Assembly: GCA_023247285.1 (NCBI GenBank)
Contig: JAHFGU010000039.1
Location: 1 to 10,479, forward strand
Length of the DNA: 10,479 nucleotides
Reading direction: 5' to 3'
DNA from: Candidatus Omnitrophota bacterium
Lineage (GTDB): Bacteria > Omnitrophota > Koll11 > Aquiviventales > Aquiviventaceae
The translations under genes and the position numbers were made by a program. Positions 1-8,307 of the stretch are shown here, one piece after another (the stretch's first letter is position 1; each line of letters opens with the position of its first letter). Below the pieces are notes generated by a model. That model did not search any database. It was given only the letters and a program-made list of their open reading frames with translations, and was not told where the DNA came from.

Positions 1-189
1 CTTGATGCCTGCCTTGGCGCAGGTTTCGTAAAACTCGACCGCGCCGAACAGGTTGCCGTGGTCGGTCATGGCCAGCGCCGGGAACTTCAGCTCGACTGCG
101 CGCTTGACCAGCGGCGCGATACGGCAGGCGCCATCGAGGAGGGAGTAGTTCGTGTGGACGTGGAGGTGGACGAACTCAGCGTGCGGCAT
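1..189 (-). CDS. dnaE: DNA polymerase III alpha subunit, N-terminal PHP domain (partial)
   Basis: This is the first 63 codons of the replicative DNA polymerase III alpha subunit; the rest runs off the left edge. The translation shows the start of the DnaE PHP domain: the [15 protein letters not shown] block at residues 6-20 and the [15 protein letters not shown] block near residues 42-56, which hold the His/Asp residues that form the PHP metal site in this family. ATG at 189 is chosen because the conserved block starts five residues later and an in-frame TAA lies at 214-216. No clear Shine-Dalgarno sequence precedes it, so the start is either weakly initiated or fed by an unusual leader. It follows the LOG-family gene after 94 nt that contain a strong inverted repeat. 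It is a housekeeping gene unrelated to the copper operon upstream. Confidence 0.93.
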   Translation of the reverse strand, partial: MPHAEFVHLHVHTNYSLLDGACRIAPLVKRAVELKFPALAMTDHGNLFGAVEFYETCAKAGIK

Positions 190-216
190 CAGTGGATGAT
201 CGCGAGAACGGTATTA

Positions 217-289
217 GTGTAAACCTGAATCGCAAAAAGTGCCAGGCACTTTTCGAGAAAAGTGCCTGGCACTTTAGGCGGGCTTACAC
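217..289. repeat. Composite long inverted repeat, REPIN-like, between LOG gene and dnaE
   Basis: Two copies of an 18-base near-palindrome face each other: AAAGTGCCAGGCACTTTT (236-253) and its exact reverse complement AAAAGTGCCTGGCACTTT (258-275). With the C254/G257 pair they give a perfect 19-bp stem closed by only two bases. Each arm is also palindromic about one central base (AAGTGCC-A/T-GGCACTT), so each can fold alone. An outer pair, GTGTAAACCTG (217-227) and the reverse complement of 279-289, matches at 9 of 11 positions; in minus-strand RNA one mismatch becomes a G-U pair. The outer arm includes the stop codon of the LOG gene. A pair of short palindromes in inverted order resembles REPIN elements spread by RAYT transposases; that assignment is inference. 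The A/T-rich ends could also let it act as a terminator or attenuator ahead of dnaE. Confidence 0.85.
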
Positions 290-1381
290 AAACTGCTCGT
301 CGCCGGTGCTGGGGGCCCGCTCGCTGCCGGCAGACGCGGACGGGGGCACGCCGAGCGCGTTGATCCGGTTGATGAGCTGGATCAGCCGGCCGAAATCTTT
401 CCGGTTAAAGTGCAGCACCAGGCGCGGCAGGTGCCGGAGGTCCGGCTCGTCGGCTTCTTGGGGCAAGGGGCCGCCCTGGGCGATCTCGCCGCCGCGCAGA
501 ATGTCGCGGAATTCTCGGGTCAGCCGGCTGACGGCCCGCTCGGGCAGCGCGTACTGGAGCCGCATGACCAGGCGATCATTGACATACCGGAGCGAGTGGT
601 ACACGGAGTAAAAGCGCCGGATGACCGCCACCGCCTCTTCGGCGGATCGCGCCACCTGGTAGATGGAGCGATCGGCTTCGGAGATCATCCCGTCGCGCGC
701 GAGCTGGCGGTCGAAATAGATCAGCAGCGGCCTCCAGAACGCGCCGTCAGGCGCGTCGATGAACACGATCGGCCGCGGATCGGATTTGCCGGTCTGCACG
801 AGGGTCAGCGATTCGAAGCCCTCATCCAGCGTGCCGAACCCGCCGGGCAGGAGCGCTGTGGCGTGCGATTCCTTGATGAACAGCAGCTTGCGGGTGAAGA
901 AATACTTGCAGGTGATCAGCTTGGGGTCCTGGGCGATGACGGTGTTCGCTTCCTGTTCGAACGGCAGCCGGATGTTGAGCCCGAAGCTCGCGTCCCGCCC
1001 GGCGCCTTCATGCCCGGCCTTCATGATGCCGCTGGCCGCACCCGTGATCACCAGCCAGCCTGCCCGGACCATGAGCCGCGCGAAGGTCTTGGCGGTGCCG
1101 TACGCCGGGTGGCGGCGCGAGACGCGCGCCGAGCCGAACATGGCGACCTTCCGAAGATTGCGGTAGGGCCGGAACACCTTGAAGGCATACCGCAGCTCTT
1201 TGAGCGCGGAGTTCAGGATCTTAAGATCGCCGTGGGCGGAGCCGTCCAGCCCGAAGCGGTACGCCGAGACCATCATCTCGGCGAGCAGCCGGCGGCTGAG
1301 CGCGTCCTCGAAGGAGCCGACGAGGCTGCTGATTTGCTGGTCGACGGAAGGATTGTGCGTCGTGTACGGATGGGGGTTCAT
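284..1381 (-). CDS. LOG-family / Rossmann-fold nucleotide-binding protein (TIGR00730-like)
   Basis: A cytoplasmic protein of about 365 residues with a central LOG (lysine decarboxylase-like) Rossmann domain. Counting from an upstream GTG at 1402, the domain starts near residue 86 (VAMFGSARV), has a glycine loop GAASGIM at 121-127 where the family usually has GGGPGIM, then IRLPFEQEAN near 144, and the signature PGGFGTLDE at 186-194. It is flanked by an N-terminal helical region of about 85 residues and a C-terminal region of about 100 residues, making it longer than the ~200-residue cytokinin-activating LOG enzymes. Some family members release a nucleobase from nucleoside monophosphates (LOG, PpnN); activity and substrate here are unknown. 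ATG at 1381 is preferred, with GGGG seven to ten bases ahead; GTG at 1402 is possible and would lie 12 nt after the copA stop. It may be read from the copper operon but has no obvious copper role. Confidence 0.85.
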   Translation of the reverse strand: MNPHPYTTHNPSVDQQISSLVGSFEDALSRRLLAEMMVSAYRFGLDGSAHGDLKILNSALKELRYAFKVFRPYRNLRKVAMFGSARVSRRHPAYGTAKTFARLMVRAGWLVITGAASGIMKAGHEGAGRDASFGLNIRLPFEQEANTVIAQDPKLITCKYFFTRKLLFIKESHATALLPGGFGTLDEGFESLTLVQTGKSDPRPIVFIDAPDGAFWRPLLIYFDRQLARDGMISEADRSIYQVARSAEEAVAVIRRFYSVYHSLRYVNDRLVMRLQYALPERAVSRLTREFRDILRGGEIAQGGPLPQEADEPDLRHLPRLVLHFNRKDFGRLIQLINRINALGVPPSASAGSERAPSTGDEQFV

Positions 1382-1410
1382 GCGCGACCCCAAGTGTACC
1401 ACATCATCCC

Positions 1411-1445
1411 GCCGCTAGAGCGGCGCGCGCTGCAGGCGCAGCGCG
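1411..1445. other. Two adjacent GC-rich hairpins at the 3' end of copA
   Basis: GCCGCT (1411-1416) and AGCGGC (1419-1424) are exact inverted repeats around the copA stop codon at 1415-1417. Directly beside them CGCGCTG (1426-1432) and CAGCGCG (1439-1445) form a 7-bp stem with a 6-base loop. Neither is followed by a T-run on either strand, so they do not look like intrinsic terminators. They could protect the 3' end of the operon mRNA or lower read-through into the LOG gene; that is inference. High GC also makes chance hairpins likely. Confidence 0.4.
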
Positions 1446-3571
1446 TTGAGGATGACCGACACCGAGCTGAAGGTCATCGCCGCACCCGCCAGCATGGGGC
1501 TTAAGAGAACCCCGCACAGCGGATAGAGCGCCCCGGCCGCGACCGGCACGCCGAGGGCGTTATAGATGAAGGCCAACAACAAGTTCTGCCGGATGTTGCG
1601 CATGGTCGCCCGGCTCAATCGTCTGGCCCGGGCGAGGCCCCGCAGGTCCCCCTTCACCAGCGTCATGTCAGCGCTTTCCATGGCGACATCCGTGCCTGTG
1701 CCCATGGCGATCCCGACGTTGGCTTGCGCCAGCGCCGGCGCGTCATTGATGCCATCTCCGGCCATGGCCACGATGCGGCCTTCCGCTTGCAGCCGCTTGA
1801 TCAATGCGCCCTTCTGCTCGGGGAGCATGTCAGCGTACACCTCCTTCACCCCAAGGTGCTGAGCGACCGCTTCTGCCGTCGTGCGGCCATCCCCGGTGGC
1901 CATCACGACCTGAACGCCTTCGCGACGGAGGATCTCCAGGGCCTCAGGGGTTGAGGGTTTGATTCGGTCGCCGATTCCAAGAAAGCCCGCGAGTTGCTGA
2001 TCCACGGCCACAAAGACCACCGCGTGCCCGTCCTTGCGCACTTCTTCGGCGCGATCCGCCAGCGCACCGACAGCGATTCCCTGCTCCTGCATGAGCGCGT
2101 GACCGCCGATCACAATCACCCGCCCCTCGATCGTGCCTGTGACCCCTTTTCCGGTCAGCGAGCTGAACGTGTGCGCCGATGCCAGGGAAATACTTTCGGC
2201 CGCTGCAGCCGCGGTGATCGCTGCCGCAAGCGGGTGCTCGCTGTCGCGCTCAAGGCTGGCCGCCACTCGGAGCAGATCCGATTCGCTCCAACCGAATGCC
2301 GGTACGACCGCCAGCACCCGCGGCTTGCCTTCGGTCAGCGTGCCGGTTTTGTCCACGATCAGCGTGTCCACCCGTTCCATGACTTCGACCGCCTCGGCAT
2401 TCTTGATCAGCACGCCTGCCCGCGCCCCCCGGCCCACCCCTACCATGATGGACATCGGGGTCGCCAGTCCCAGCGCGCACGGACAGGCGATGATCAGCAC
2501 CGCGATGGCGCTGATGAAGGCATGAGCTAATCTTGGCTGCGGTCCCACAAGAGTCCAGAGGATGAAGGTGCTCGCAGCGATGACCACCACAGCGGGGACG
2601 AACCAGGCCGAGACCACATCCGCCAGCCGCTGGATCGGCGCCCGGCTGCGCTGGGCCTCGCCGACCAGCCGGACGATCTGCCCTAAGAGCGTCTCTTGGC
2701 CCACCCGCGCGGCTTCAATCAGCAGGCTCCCGGTTCCGTTCATGGTGCCACCGGTGACACGAGCACCGGGACCTTTCTCAACAGGGACGGGTTCGCCGGT
2801 GATCATCGACTCATCGACCGCGCTGGCGCCTTCGAGGACCACCCCATCGGTGGGAAGGTGCTCGCCTGGCCGCACGCGCAGCCGGTCGCCCACGCGCACC
2901 TGCGCCAACGGCACATCCGCTTCCCGCCCGTCAGCCTCCAGGCGCCTGGCCGTCTTCGGGGCAAGATTCAGCAAGGCTTTGATGGCTTCGCTGGTGCGGC
3001 TCCTGGCCCGAAGCTCCAGCACCTGCCCCAAGAGGACCAGCGTGGTGATGATGGCCGCCGCTTCGAAATAGACCGGCGCCGTCCCGTGCGGCCCAACCAC
3101 GGAGGCTGGAAACAGCCCCGGCACCAGAACCGCCAACACGCTGTAGCCATAGGCGGTGCCTATGCCGATCGCAATCAGCGTGAACATGTTCAGGCTTCTT
3201 CGAGCGATCGATCGCCATCCCCGCTGGAAGAAGGGCCGGCCGCCCCAGAGCACGACCGGGGTGCTGAGGGCAAGCTGCAGCCACAGGCTGAGACGACCAG
3301 CGATGAGATGTCCAAGCGGTTTGCCAGGGATCATCTCCCCCATCGCCAGCACCAAGACGGGGATGGCGAGGATCAGGCTCAGCCACAACCGCCGGGTCAT
3401 GTCATGCAGTTCTGGATTGGCCGGCTCCTCCGCGATCGGCTCGAGCGGTTCCAACACCATCCCGCAGATGGGACAGGCCCCTGGTCCGGGGTGCCGCACC
3501 TCGGCGTGCATCGGGCACGTGAAGAGGCTCGCGAGAGTGGCGGCAACGTCCTTGCGCGCCGCGTCCGGCAT
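1415..3571 (-). CDS. copA: Copper-translocating P1B-type ATPase with N-terminal HMBD
   Basis: A 718-residue inner-membrane Cu(I)/Ag(I) export ATPase. The N terminus has a heavy-metal-binding module (C19-P-M-H, then C33-P-I-C36-G-M) instead of the ferredoxin-like CxxC domains of classic CopA. Then come four predicted membrane helices, the actuator domain with [10 protein letters not shown], two more helices including the CPC metal site (C363-P-C365), the phosphorylation motif DKTGTLTEG (D407), SEHPLAAAI in the nucleotide-binding domain, GDGIND (605-610), and two last helices. The last pair carries YN (FIYNALGVP) and MTFSS, which match the P1B-1 pattern for monovalent copper. ATG at 3571 is chosen because the frame upstream only overlaps cusA, the HMBD follows it, and AGGCGAG (3580-3586) lies 8 nt ahead. 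It begins 1 nt after the cusA TGA, so translation is probably coupled. It supplies periplasmic copper that CusCBA can remove. Confidence 0.95.
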   Translation of the reverse strand: MPDAARKDVAATLASLFTCPMHAEVRHPGPGACPICGMVLEPLEPIAEEPANPELHDMTRRLWLSLILAIPVLVLAMGEMIPGKPLGHLIAGRLSLWLQLALSTPVVLWGGRPFFQRGWRSIARRSLNMFTLIAIGIGTAYGYSVLAVLVPGLFPASVVGPHGTAPVYFEAAAIITTLVLLGQVLELRARSRTSEAIKALLNLAPKTARRLEADGREADVPLAQVRVGDRLRVRPGEHLPTDGVVLEGASAVDESMITGEPVPVEKGPGARVTGGTMNGTGSLLIEAARVGQETLLGQIVRLVGEAQRSRAPIQRLADVVSAWFVPAVVVIAASTFILWTLVGPQPRLAHAFISAIAVLIIACPCALGLATPMSIMVGVGRGARAGVLIKNAEAVEVMERVDTLIVDKTGTLTEGKPRVLAVVPAFGWSESDLLRVAASLERDSEHPLAAAITAAAAAESISLASAHTFSSLTGKGVTGTIEGRVIVIGGHALMQEQGIAVGALADRAEEVRKDGHAVVFVAVDQQLAGFLGIGDRIKPSTPEALEILRREGVQVVMATGDGRTTAEAVAQHLGVKEVYADMLPEQKGALIKRLQAEGRIVAMAGDGINDAPALAQANVGIAMGTGTDVAMESADMTLVKGDLRGLARARRLSRATMRNIRQNLLLAFIYNALGVPVAAGALYPLCGVLLSPMLAGAAMTFSSVSVILNALRLQRAPL

Positions 3572-3572
3572 G

Positions 3573-6500
3573 TCAACGGCTCGCCTGCCGGCTGATCCAT
3601 TCAGCCTTGCCTTCGCGCATCTCGTAGCGCCACTTCCACAGCGCATAGATGGAGGGGTAGACGAGCAGTTCCAGCATGAACGAGGTGAACAGACCTCCCA
3701 CCATGGGCGCGGCGACCCGCTTCATCATGTCGGCCCCGGCGCCCGTGGACCACATGATGGGCAGCAGCCCCATGAAGGCCGCCATCACGGTCATCAGCTT
3801 AGGCCGGACCCGTTTCACCGCGCCATGGATGACGGCTTCCTCCAGGTCCTGCTCGTTCCGCATCCTGCCCTTCTGGATCGCCTCGTGATAGGCCAAATCC
3901 AAAAACAGCAGCATGAAGACGCCCGTCTCAGCATCGAGCCCCATGAGCGCGATCATGCCCACCCACACGGCGATGGACACGTTATAGCCCAGCAGCCACA
4001 GCAACCACACCGCCCCGATGAGCGAGAACGGGACAGCCAACATGACGATGCCGGTCTTGACGGCCGACTTCGTATTCATGTAGAGCAGCAGGCAGATGAT
4101 GAAGATCGTCAGGGGCAGCACAACCTTCAGCCGCTCCTTGACCCGGATCATGTTCTCGTACTGGCCGCTCCACGTCAGGGCATAGCCGGCGGGCAGGTGC
4201 AGCTCCTTCGCCACGATGTGCTTGGCCTCGGTCACGTAGCCGCCGATGTCGCGCTTTCCGGTATCGACGTCCACGTAGACGTAACCGGCCAGCAACCCGT
4301 TTTCATCCCGGATCATGGCCGGCCCGGAAACCAGGCGGATGTCCGCCAACTGCACCAAGGGAATGTGCTGGCCGGCCGGCGTGGGGACCAAGACCCGCTT
4401 GAGCTTTTCGATGTCATCCCGCAGCTCGCGGGAGTACCGGACGTTCACCGGATAACGCTCCCGGCCTTCGATCGTGGTGGTGACGTTCTCCCCGCCGATG
4501 GCGGACATGATCACCGTCTGCACATCCGCCACGGACAGCCCGTAGCGGGCGATCGCATCGCGGTTGAGATCAAAGTCGACGAAGTAGCCGCCGGCAACCC
4601 GCTCGGCATAGATGCTCCGCGTGCCGCGCACGTTCTTGAGGATCATCTCGAGGTGCGTGCCGAGCTCCTCGATCTGTTTGAGGTCGGCGCCGAAGATCTT
4701 GATCCCGATCGGCGTGCGCACGCCGGTGCTGAGCATGTCGATCCGGTTCTTGATCGGCATGGTCCAGGCGTTCGTCGTGCCCACGATTTTAAGCGCCTGG
4801 TCCATTTCGTTGATCAAGTCCTCGTAGGAGACGTGGCAAGGCCAGAACGGCCGAAACGGACCCTCCATCCAGTCCGGAAGCCAGGTATACCAGCGCTTGA
4901 CCTTCCGCCATTGGCGTTCCGGCTTGAGCACGATGACGGTCTCCATCATGGAGAAAGGCGCTGGATCCGTTGAGCTCTCAATCCGGCCCGACTTGCCGAA
5001 CACCCGCTCGACCTCCGGGAAACTCTTCAGCACCTGGTCCTGTTTTTGCAGCAGGGTTTGCGCTTCCGTCACCGAAATGCCGGGCAGGGTCGTCGGCATG
5101 TAGAGCAGGCTGCCCTCCCGCAGCGGCGGCATGAACTCGGACCCGAGCTGCAGGTAAATCGGAATGGTGGTCAGCACCAACCCCATGGCGGTGAGGATCG
5201 TGGCCTTCCGATGCTTCAGGACAAACCGGCAGGCCGGCTCATACACGCGGAACAGCACTTTGCTGACCGGATGCTGTTCTTCTGGATAGTAAGTGCCGAC
5301 CGCCACGGTCGTGGCGAGCTTGGACGCCACGCCCCTGATGCGCTCCGGGATCCAGCGGGCGTTCAGCGTGATCGGCTCCATGCGGGTGAACAGCATCCGC
5401 ATGGCGGGATCGAGGGTCACGGCCAGAATTGCTGCGATGGCCATCGCAAGGTTCTTGGCCCAGGCGAGCGGCTTGAACAGCCGGCCCTCTTGATCCACCA
5501 GCGTGAAGATAGGCATGAACGCCACGGCGATAACGAGCAGCGAAAAGAAGACGGATGGGCCGACTTCCTTCAACGCCTTGAGCCGGATGGCGTGGTAGTC
5601 GCCCTTGCGGCCCCCCTCGATCCATTGCTCGAGCCGCTTATAGGCGTTCTCCACTTCTACGATGGCGCCATCCACTAGGACGCCGATGGAGATCGCAATG
5701 CCGGACAAGGACATAATGTTGGAAGTCAGTCCCATCCCATAGAGGGGGATGAAGGCCAGAATGACCGACACCGGGATCGTCACGATCGGGATGATCGCCG
5801 AGGGGAAATGCCACAAAAAGATGAGGATGGCGAGACTGACAACAAGCATCTCCTCGATGAGCTTCTCCTTCAGATTGTTGATGGCATGGAGGATCAGCTC
5901 GGAGCGGTCATACGTCACCTCGACTGTGACCCCGGCCGGCAGCGAAGGCTCGATTTCTTTGAGCTTCGCCTTGACCCGATTGATGACGTTCAAGGCGTTT
6001 TCGCCGTAACGCATGATCACGGTCCCGCCGACGACATCGCCCCGGCCGTCGAAATCGGCCAAGCCCCGACGGATCTCCGGGCCGAGGGCCACGGTGGCGA
6101 TGTGCCTGACCAGAATGGGCGTTCCGTTCTGGCCCATCCCGACGACGATCTTCTCGATGTCATCGACGGACTTCAGATATCCTCGACCTCGGACCATGTA
6201 CTCCGCGCCGGAGAATTCCAACAGCCGTCCCCCGACCTCTTGATTGCCTTGGCGGATGGCCTCCACGACCCTCGTGAGGGGAATGTTGTAGGCCAGCAGG
6301 CGGTTGGGATCGATGGTCACCTGATATTGCTTCACGAATCCGCCGATGGACGCCACCTCAGCCACGCCGGGAACGCTCTGGAGGTGGTACCGGAGAGACC
6401 AATCCTGGAAGCTGCGCAGTTCTTGCAGGTTGTGCTGGCCGGACTCATCCACTAGGGCGTATTGGAACACCCACCCCACCCCGGTGGCGTCCGGTCCAAG

Positions 6501-6959
6501 CTCAGTGCGCACCCCTTCCGGCAGCCGCGGGATAATTTTGCTGAGGTACTCCAGCGTGCGGCTGCGGGCCCAGTACATGTCGGTGCCGTCTTTGAAGATG
6601 ACGTAGACGTAGGAGAACCCGAAGTCCGAGAAGCCCCGGATCGCTTTGACCCGCGGAGCCCCCAGCATCGCCGCGGTGATCGGATAGGTGACTTGATCTT
6701 CGATGATGTCCGGGCTGCGATCCCAGCGGGAATAGATAATCACCTGGGTGTCGGAAAGGTCTGGGATGGCATCGAGGGGAATGTTCCGCATCGCCCAGAC
6801 CGAAGCGACCAGGGCAAACGCCACGAAGATCAGGATGAGGAACTTATTGCGGGCGGAGAACTCGATGAGCTTCTCGATCATCCCGCCCTGGCGCAGGGTA
6901 GGCGCCTGGCCGGTTTCGGCTCCAGCCGCATCGGGACGCATAGGTTCACTGGCCGCCAT
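3573..6959 (-). CDS. cusA: HME-RND copper/silver efflux pump, inner-membrane subunit
   Basis: The proton-driven pump of a CusCBA-type complex, 1128 residues against about 1047 for E. coli CusA. The family start [16 protein letters not shown] is at residue 27. Methionines M621 (LLYMPTT), M671/M672 (SMMETV) and M742 (RIDMLSTG) align with the E. coli Cu(I)/Ag(I) triad M573/M623/M672. The proton-relay residues fit too: D430 ([13 protein letters not shown]), E1011 (GLDAETGV) and K1054 (RPKLMTV). Extra length lies in the 26-residue N-terminal extension and two insertions, near residues 547-580 ([10 protein letters not shown] region) and 688-712 ([11 protein letters not shown] region). ATG 6959 overlaps the cusB end by 14 nt and has GAAGGG (6967-6972) 7 nt ahead; M7 (ATG 6941) and M27 (ATG 6881) are alternative starts. 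Order and near-zero spacing with cusB and copA show one operon. The triad makes monovalent copper or silver far likelier than zinc, cobalt or nickel. Confidence 0.96.
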   Translation of the reverse strand: MAASEPMRPDAAGAETGQAPTLRQGGMIEKLIEFSARNKFLILIFVAFALVASVWAMRNIPLDAIPDLSDTQVIIYSRWDRSPDIIEDQVTYPITAAMLGAPRVKAIRGFSDFGFSYVYVIFKDGTDMYWARSRTLEYLSKIIPRLPEGVRTELGPDATGVGWVFQYALVDESGQHNLQELRSFQDWSLRYHLQSVPGVAEVASIGGFVKQYQVTIDPNRLLAYNIPLTRVVEAIRQGNQEVGGRLLEFSGAEYMVRGRGYLKSVDDIEKIVVGMGQNGTPILVRHIATVALGPEIRRGLADFDGRGDVVGGTVIMRYGENALNVINRVKAKLKEIEPSLPAGVTVEVTYDRSELILHAINNLKEKLIEEMLVVSLAILIFLWHFPSAIIPIVTIPVSVILAFIPLYGMGLTSNIMSLSGIAISIGVLVDGAIVEVENAYKRLEQWIEGGRKGDYHAIRLKALKEVGPSVFFSLLVIAVAFMPIFTLVDQEGRLFKPLAWAKNLAMAIAAILAVTLDPAMRMLFTRMEPITLNARWIPERIRGVASKLATTVAVGTYYPEEQHPVSKVLFRVYEPACRFVLKHRKATILTAMGLVLTTIPIYLQLGSEFMPPLREGSLLYMPTTLPGISVTEAQTLLQKQDQVLKSFPEVERVFGKSGRIESSTDPAPFSMMETVIVLKPERQWRKVKRWYTWLPDWMEGPFRPFWPCHVSYEDLINEMDQALKIVGTTNAWTMPIKNRIDMLSTGVRTPIGIKIFGADLKQIEELGTHLEMILKNVRGTRSIYAERVAGGYFVDFDLNRDAIARYGLSVADVQTVIMSAIGGENVTTTIEGRERYPVNVRYSRELRDDIEKLKRVLVPTPAGQHIPLVQLADIRLVSGPAMIRDENGLLAGYVYVDVDTGKRDIGGYVTEAKHIVAKELHLPAGYALTWSGQYENMIRVKERLKVVLPLTIFIICLLLYMNTKSAVKTGIVMLAVPFSLIGAVWLLWLLGYNVSIAVWVGMIALMGLDAETGVFMLLFLDLAYHEAIQKGRMRNEQDLEEAVIHGAVKRVRPKLMTVMAAFMGLLPIMWSTGAGADMMKRVAAPMVGGLFTSFMLELLVYPSIYALWKWRYEMREGKAEWISRQASR

Positions 6960-8307
6960 GCTGGTGCCCTTCCCCCGTCATCCCTCCTAAGGCGGCTTTG
7001 AGACGGCTCTCCGAATCGATGAGGAAATTGCCGCTGGTCACCACGAGCTCGCCTTCGGCCACGCCGCTCTTGATTTCGTAGTAGCCGTCCGCCTTGACCC
7101 CCACGGCCACATCCCGGGGCTCGAAGAGCCCCTCGCCTTTATCGACGAAGACGATCTGCTTCTCCCCGGTGGCGAAAACGGCGCTTTCAGGAATTGCCAG
7201 GACCTCGCCTTGGTCCATGGCGATCTCGACGTTGACGTACATGTCAGGCTTCAACTGGCCCTGCGGGTCGCTCAGCAGCGCGCGGATGCGCACGGTCCGG
7301 GTCATGGGCTCGATCATCTGATCGATGGCGCGGATCGTCCCGTGGAGCGGCTCGGTCTGGGCGGGCACTTGGACGGTGACCGCCTGGCCGACGCGAACCA
7401 GCGGCAGCTCGTATTCGTAGATCTGCGCATACATCCACACCGGCTCCCCGGGGTGGGCGAACAGCAGGCTGTGCTGAGGTTCGCTCCAGGCTTCCATCTC
7501 CTGGATGAGTTCATCGCTCAGTCCCAGGTGCTTCAGGCGGATGCGCGAGGCTTCGACAATGCGTTGCGCCTGCTCGATCGCGTCGTGCGCCCCGGTAGAC
7601 CGCGCCTGGTCACGGGCCTTGATGGCTTGGATGTACTCGGCCTGCGCCTGGTAGAGCTCGGGATCATGCGCGATCGTGCCGACCGTGCGAATGTTTTTCG
7701 TCAGGTGCTGGCGCCTGGCCGGGGCTGTTGTAACCCCGATAAACTGTTGTTTCTGCGGGGTCAGCAGCACGGGCGCATAGCCGTCCGGCGCCGCGCCGCC
7801 TCCTGCCGGCGCGCCTTCCTCCGCGTACACCGGCACCAGGTCCATGCCCATAGGGGACTTCCCCGGCGTCTCTGACCGGTAGCCGGGGATCATCGGGTCG
7901 GTCCAGTACAGGATTTTACGGAGCGTTCCGCCGGACGTGTCGGCGATGTACGCGCCGCAAATCGGGCACGTGACTTTTTCCCCGGGTTTCGCGACCACCG
8001 TCATGGGGCACGGCTGGCCCTGGTGGAGCTTCGCGCAGTTGTGCAGCAGGCAGATCGTCTCGGCTTGTTGCGAATGGTCATGCCCGGTCGATGCCGACGA
8101 TACAGTCTCCTGCTTGACCAGCTTCATGTTGCAGATCGGGCAGTCGCCCGGCCGGTTGCTCGTGTAGCTCGGATGCATCGGGCAATAGTAGACCGCATGC
8201 GTCATCTGGTGCGCGCGGCGCGCGGTCAGGACGGCTGCGCCGACGGCAGCCGTCACGGCGACCGCGGCCACCACACCGATCACGAACGGTTTCTTGAGCG
8301 GGATCAT
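6946..8307 (-). CDS. cusB: CusB-like RND periplasmic adaptor with metal-binding N-terminal modules
   Basis: A 453-residue membrane-anchored periplasmic adaptor joining the CusA-like pump and the TolC-like channel. Residues 8-29 are a hydrophobic anchor. Three metal-site-like modules follow: an HMBD at about 41-66 (C42-P-M-H, C56-P-I-C59-N-M); a Cys/His cluster at 86-118 (C86, H89, C91, H95, C100, M102, C114, C117); and the LYWTDPM...PGKSPMGMDLVPVY module at 133-161 typical of CusB-type adaptors. The adaptor body starts near 178. A short helical hairpin (about 218-275) is followed by a beta-barrel region beginning near VWMYAQIYEYEL and a membrane-proximal end. The usual lipoyl half-motifs on either side of the hairpin are not seen. 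The C terminus is His-rich (GHQHGG). ATG 8307 overlaps the tolC stop (ATGA) and GGAGGAGA (8314-8321) lies 6 nt ahead. Confidence 0.93.
   Translation of the reverse strand: MIPLKKPFVIGVVAAVAVTAAVGAAVLTARRAHQMTHAVYYCPMHPSYTSNRPGDCPICNMKLVKQETVSSASTGHDHSQQAETICLLHNCAKLHQGQPCPMTVVAKPGEKVTCPICGAYIADTSGGTLRKILYWTDPMIPGYRSETPGKSPMGMDLVPVYAEEGAPAGGGAAPDGYAPVLLTPQKQQFIGVTTAPARRQHLTKNIRTVGTIAHDPELYQAQAEYIQAIKARDQARSTGAHDAIEQAQRIVEASRIRLKHLGLSDELIQEMEAWSEPQHSLLFAHPGEPVWMYAQIYEYELPLVRVGQAVTVQVPAQTEPLHGTIRAIDQMIEPMTRTVRIRALLSDPQGQLKPDMYVNVEIAMDQGEVLAIPESAVFATGEKQIVFVDKGEGLFEPRDVAVGVKADGYYEIKSGVAEGELVVTSGNFLIDSESRLKAALGGMTGEGHQHGGQ
6967..6972 (-). promoter_or_regulatory. Shine-Dalgarno of cusA
   Basis: GAAGGG on the minus strand lies 7 nt before ATG 6959, within the last codons of cusB. 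It supports the start that overlaps cusB, although the conserved CusA sequence begins only at residue 27. Confidence 0.6.

Noticed and set aside
190..235. Promoter for dnaE
   Set aside because: TAATAC- and TACACT-like boxes are present on the minus strand but no -35 box lies at 16-19 bases, so nothing can be supported.
217..289. CRISPR repeat pair
   Set aside because: The two copies are inverted, only 4 bases apart, and occur once. There is no repeat-spacer array or cas gene.
410..1504. Plus-strand open frame of 364 codons
   Set aside because: It is antisense to the LOG-family gene, whose translation has clear family motifs; the plus-strand product is rich in Arg, Gly and His with no recognisable domain, as expected for a shadow frame in GC-rich DNA.
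3572..3646. N-terminal extension of copA to the start at 3646
   Set aside because: The 25 extra residues are only cusA sequence read in another frame, and ATG 3571 has the right position and a weak Shine-Dalgarno.
3156..4973. Plus-strand open frame of 605 codons
   Set aside because: It lies opposite copA and cusA and is made of His/Asp/Gly/Gln-rich low-complexity sequence without motifs. The minus-strand genes here are certain.
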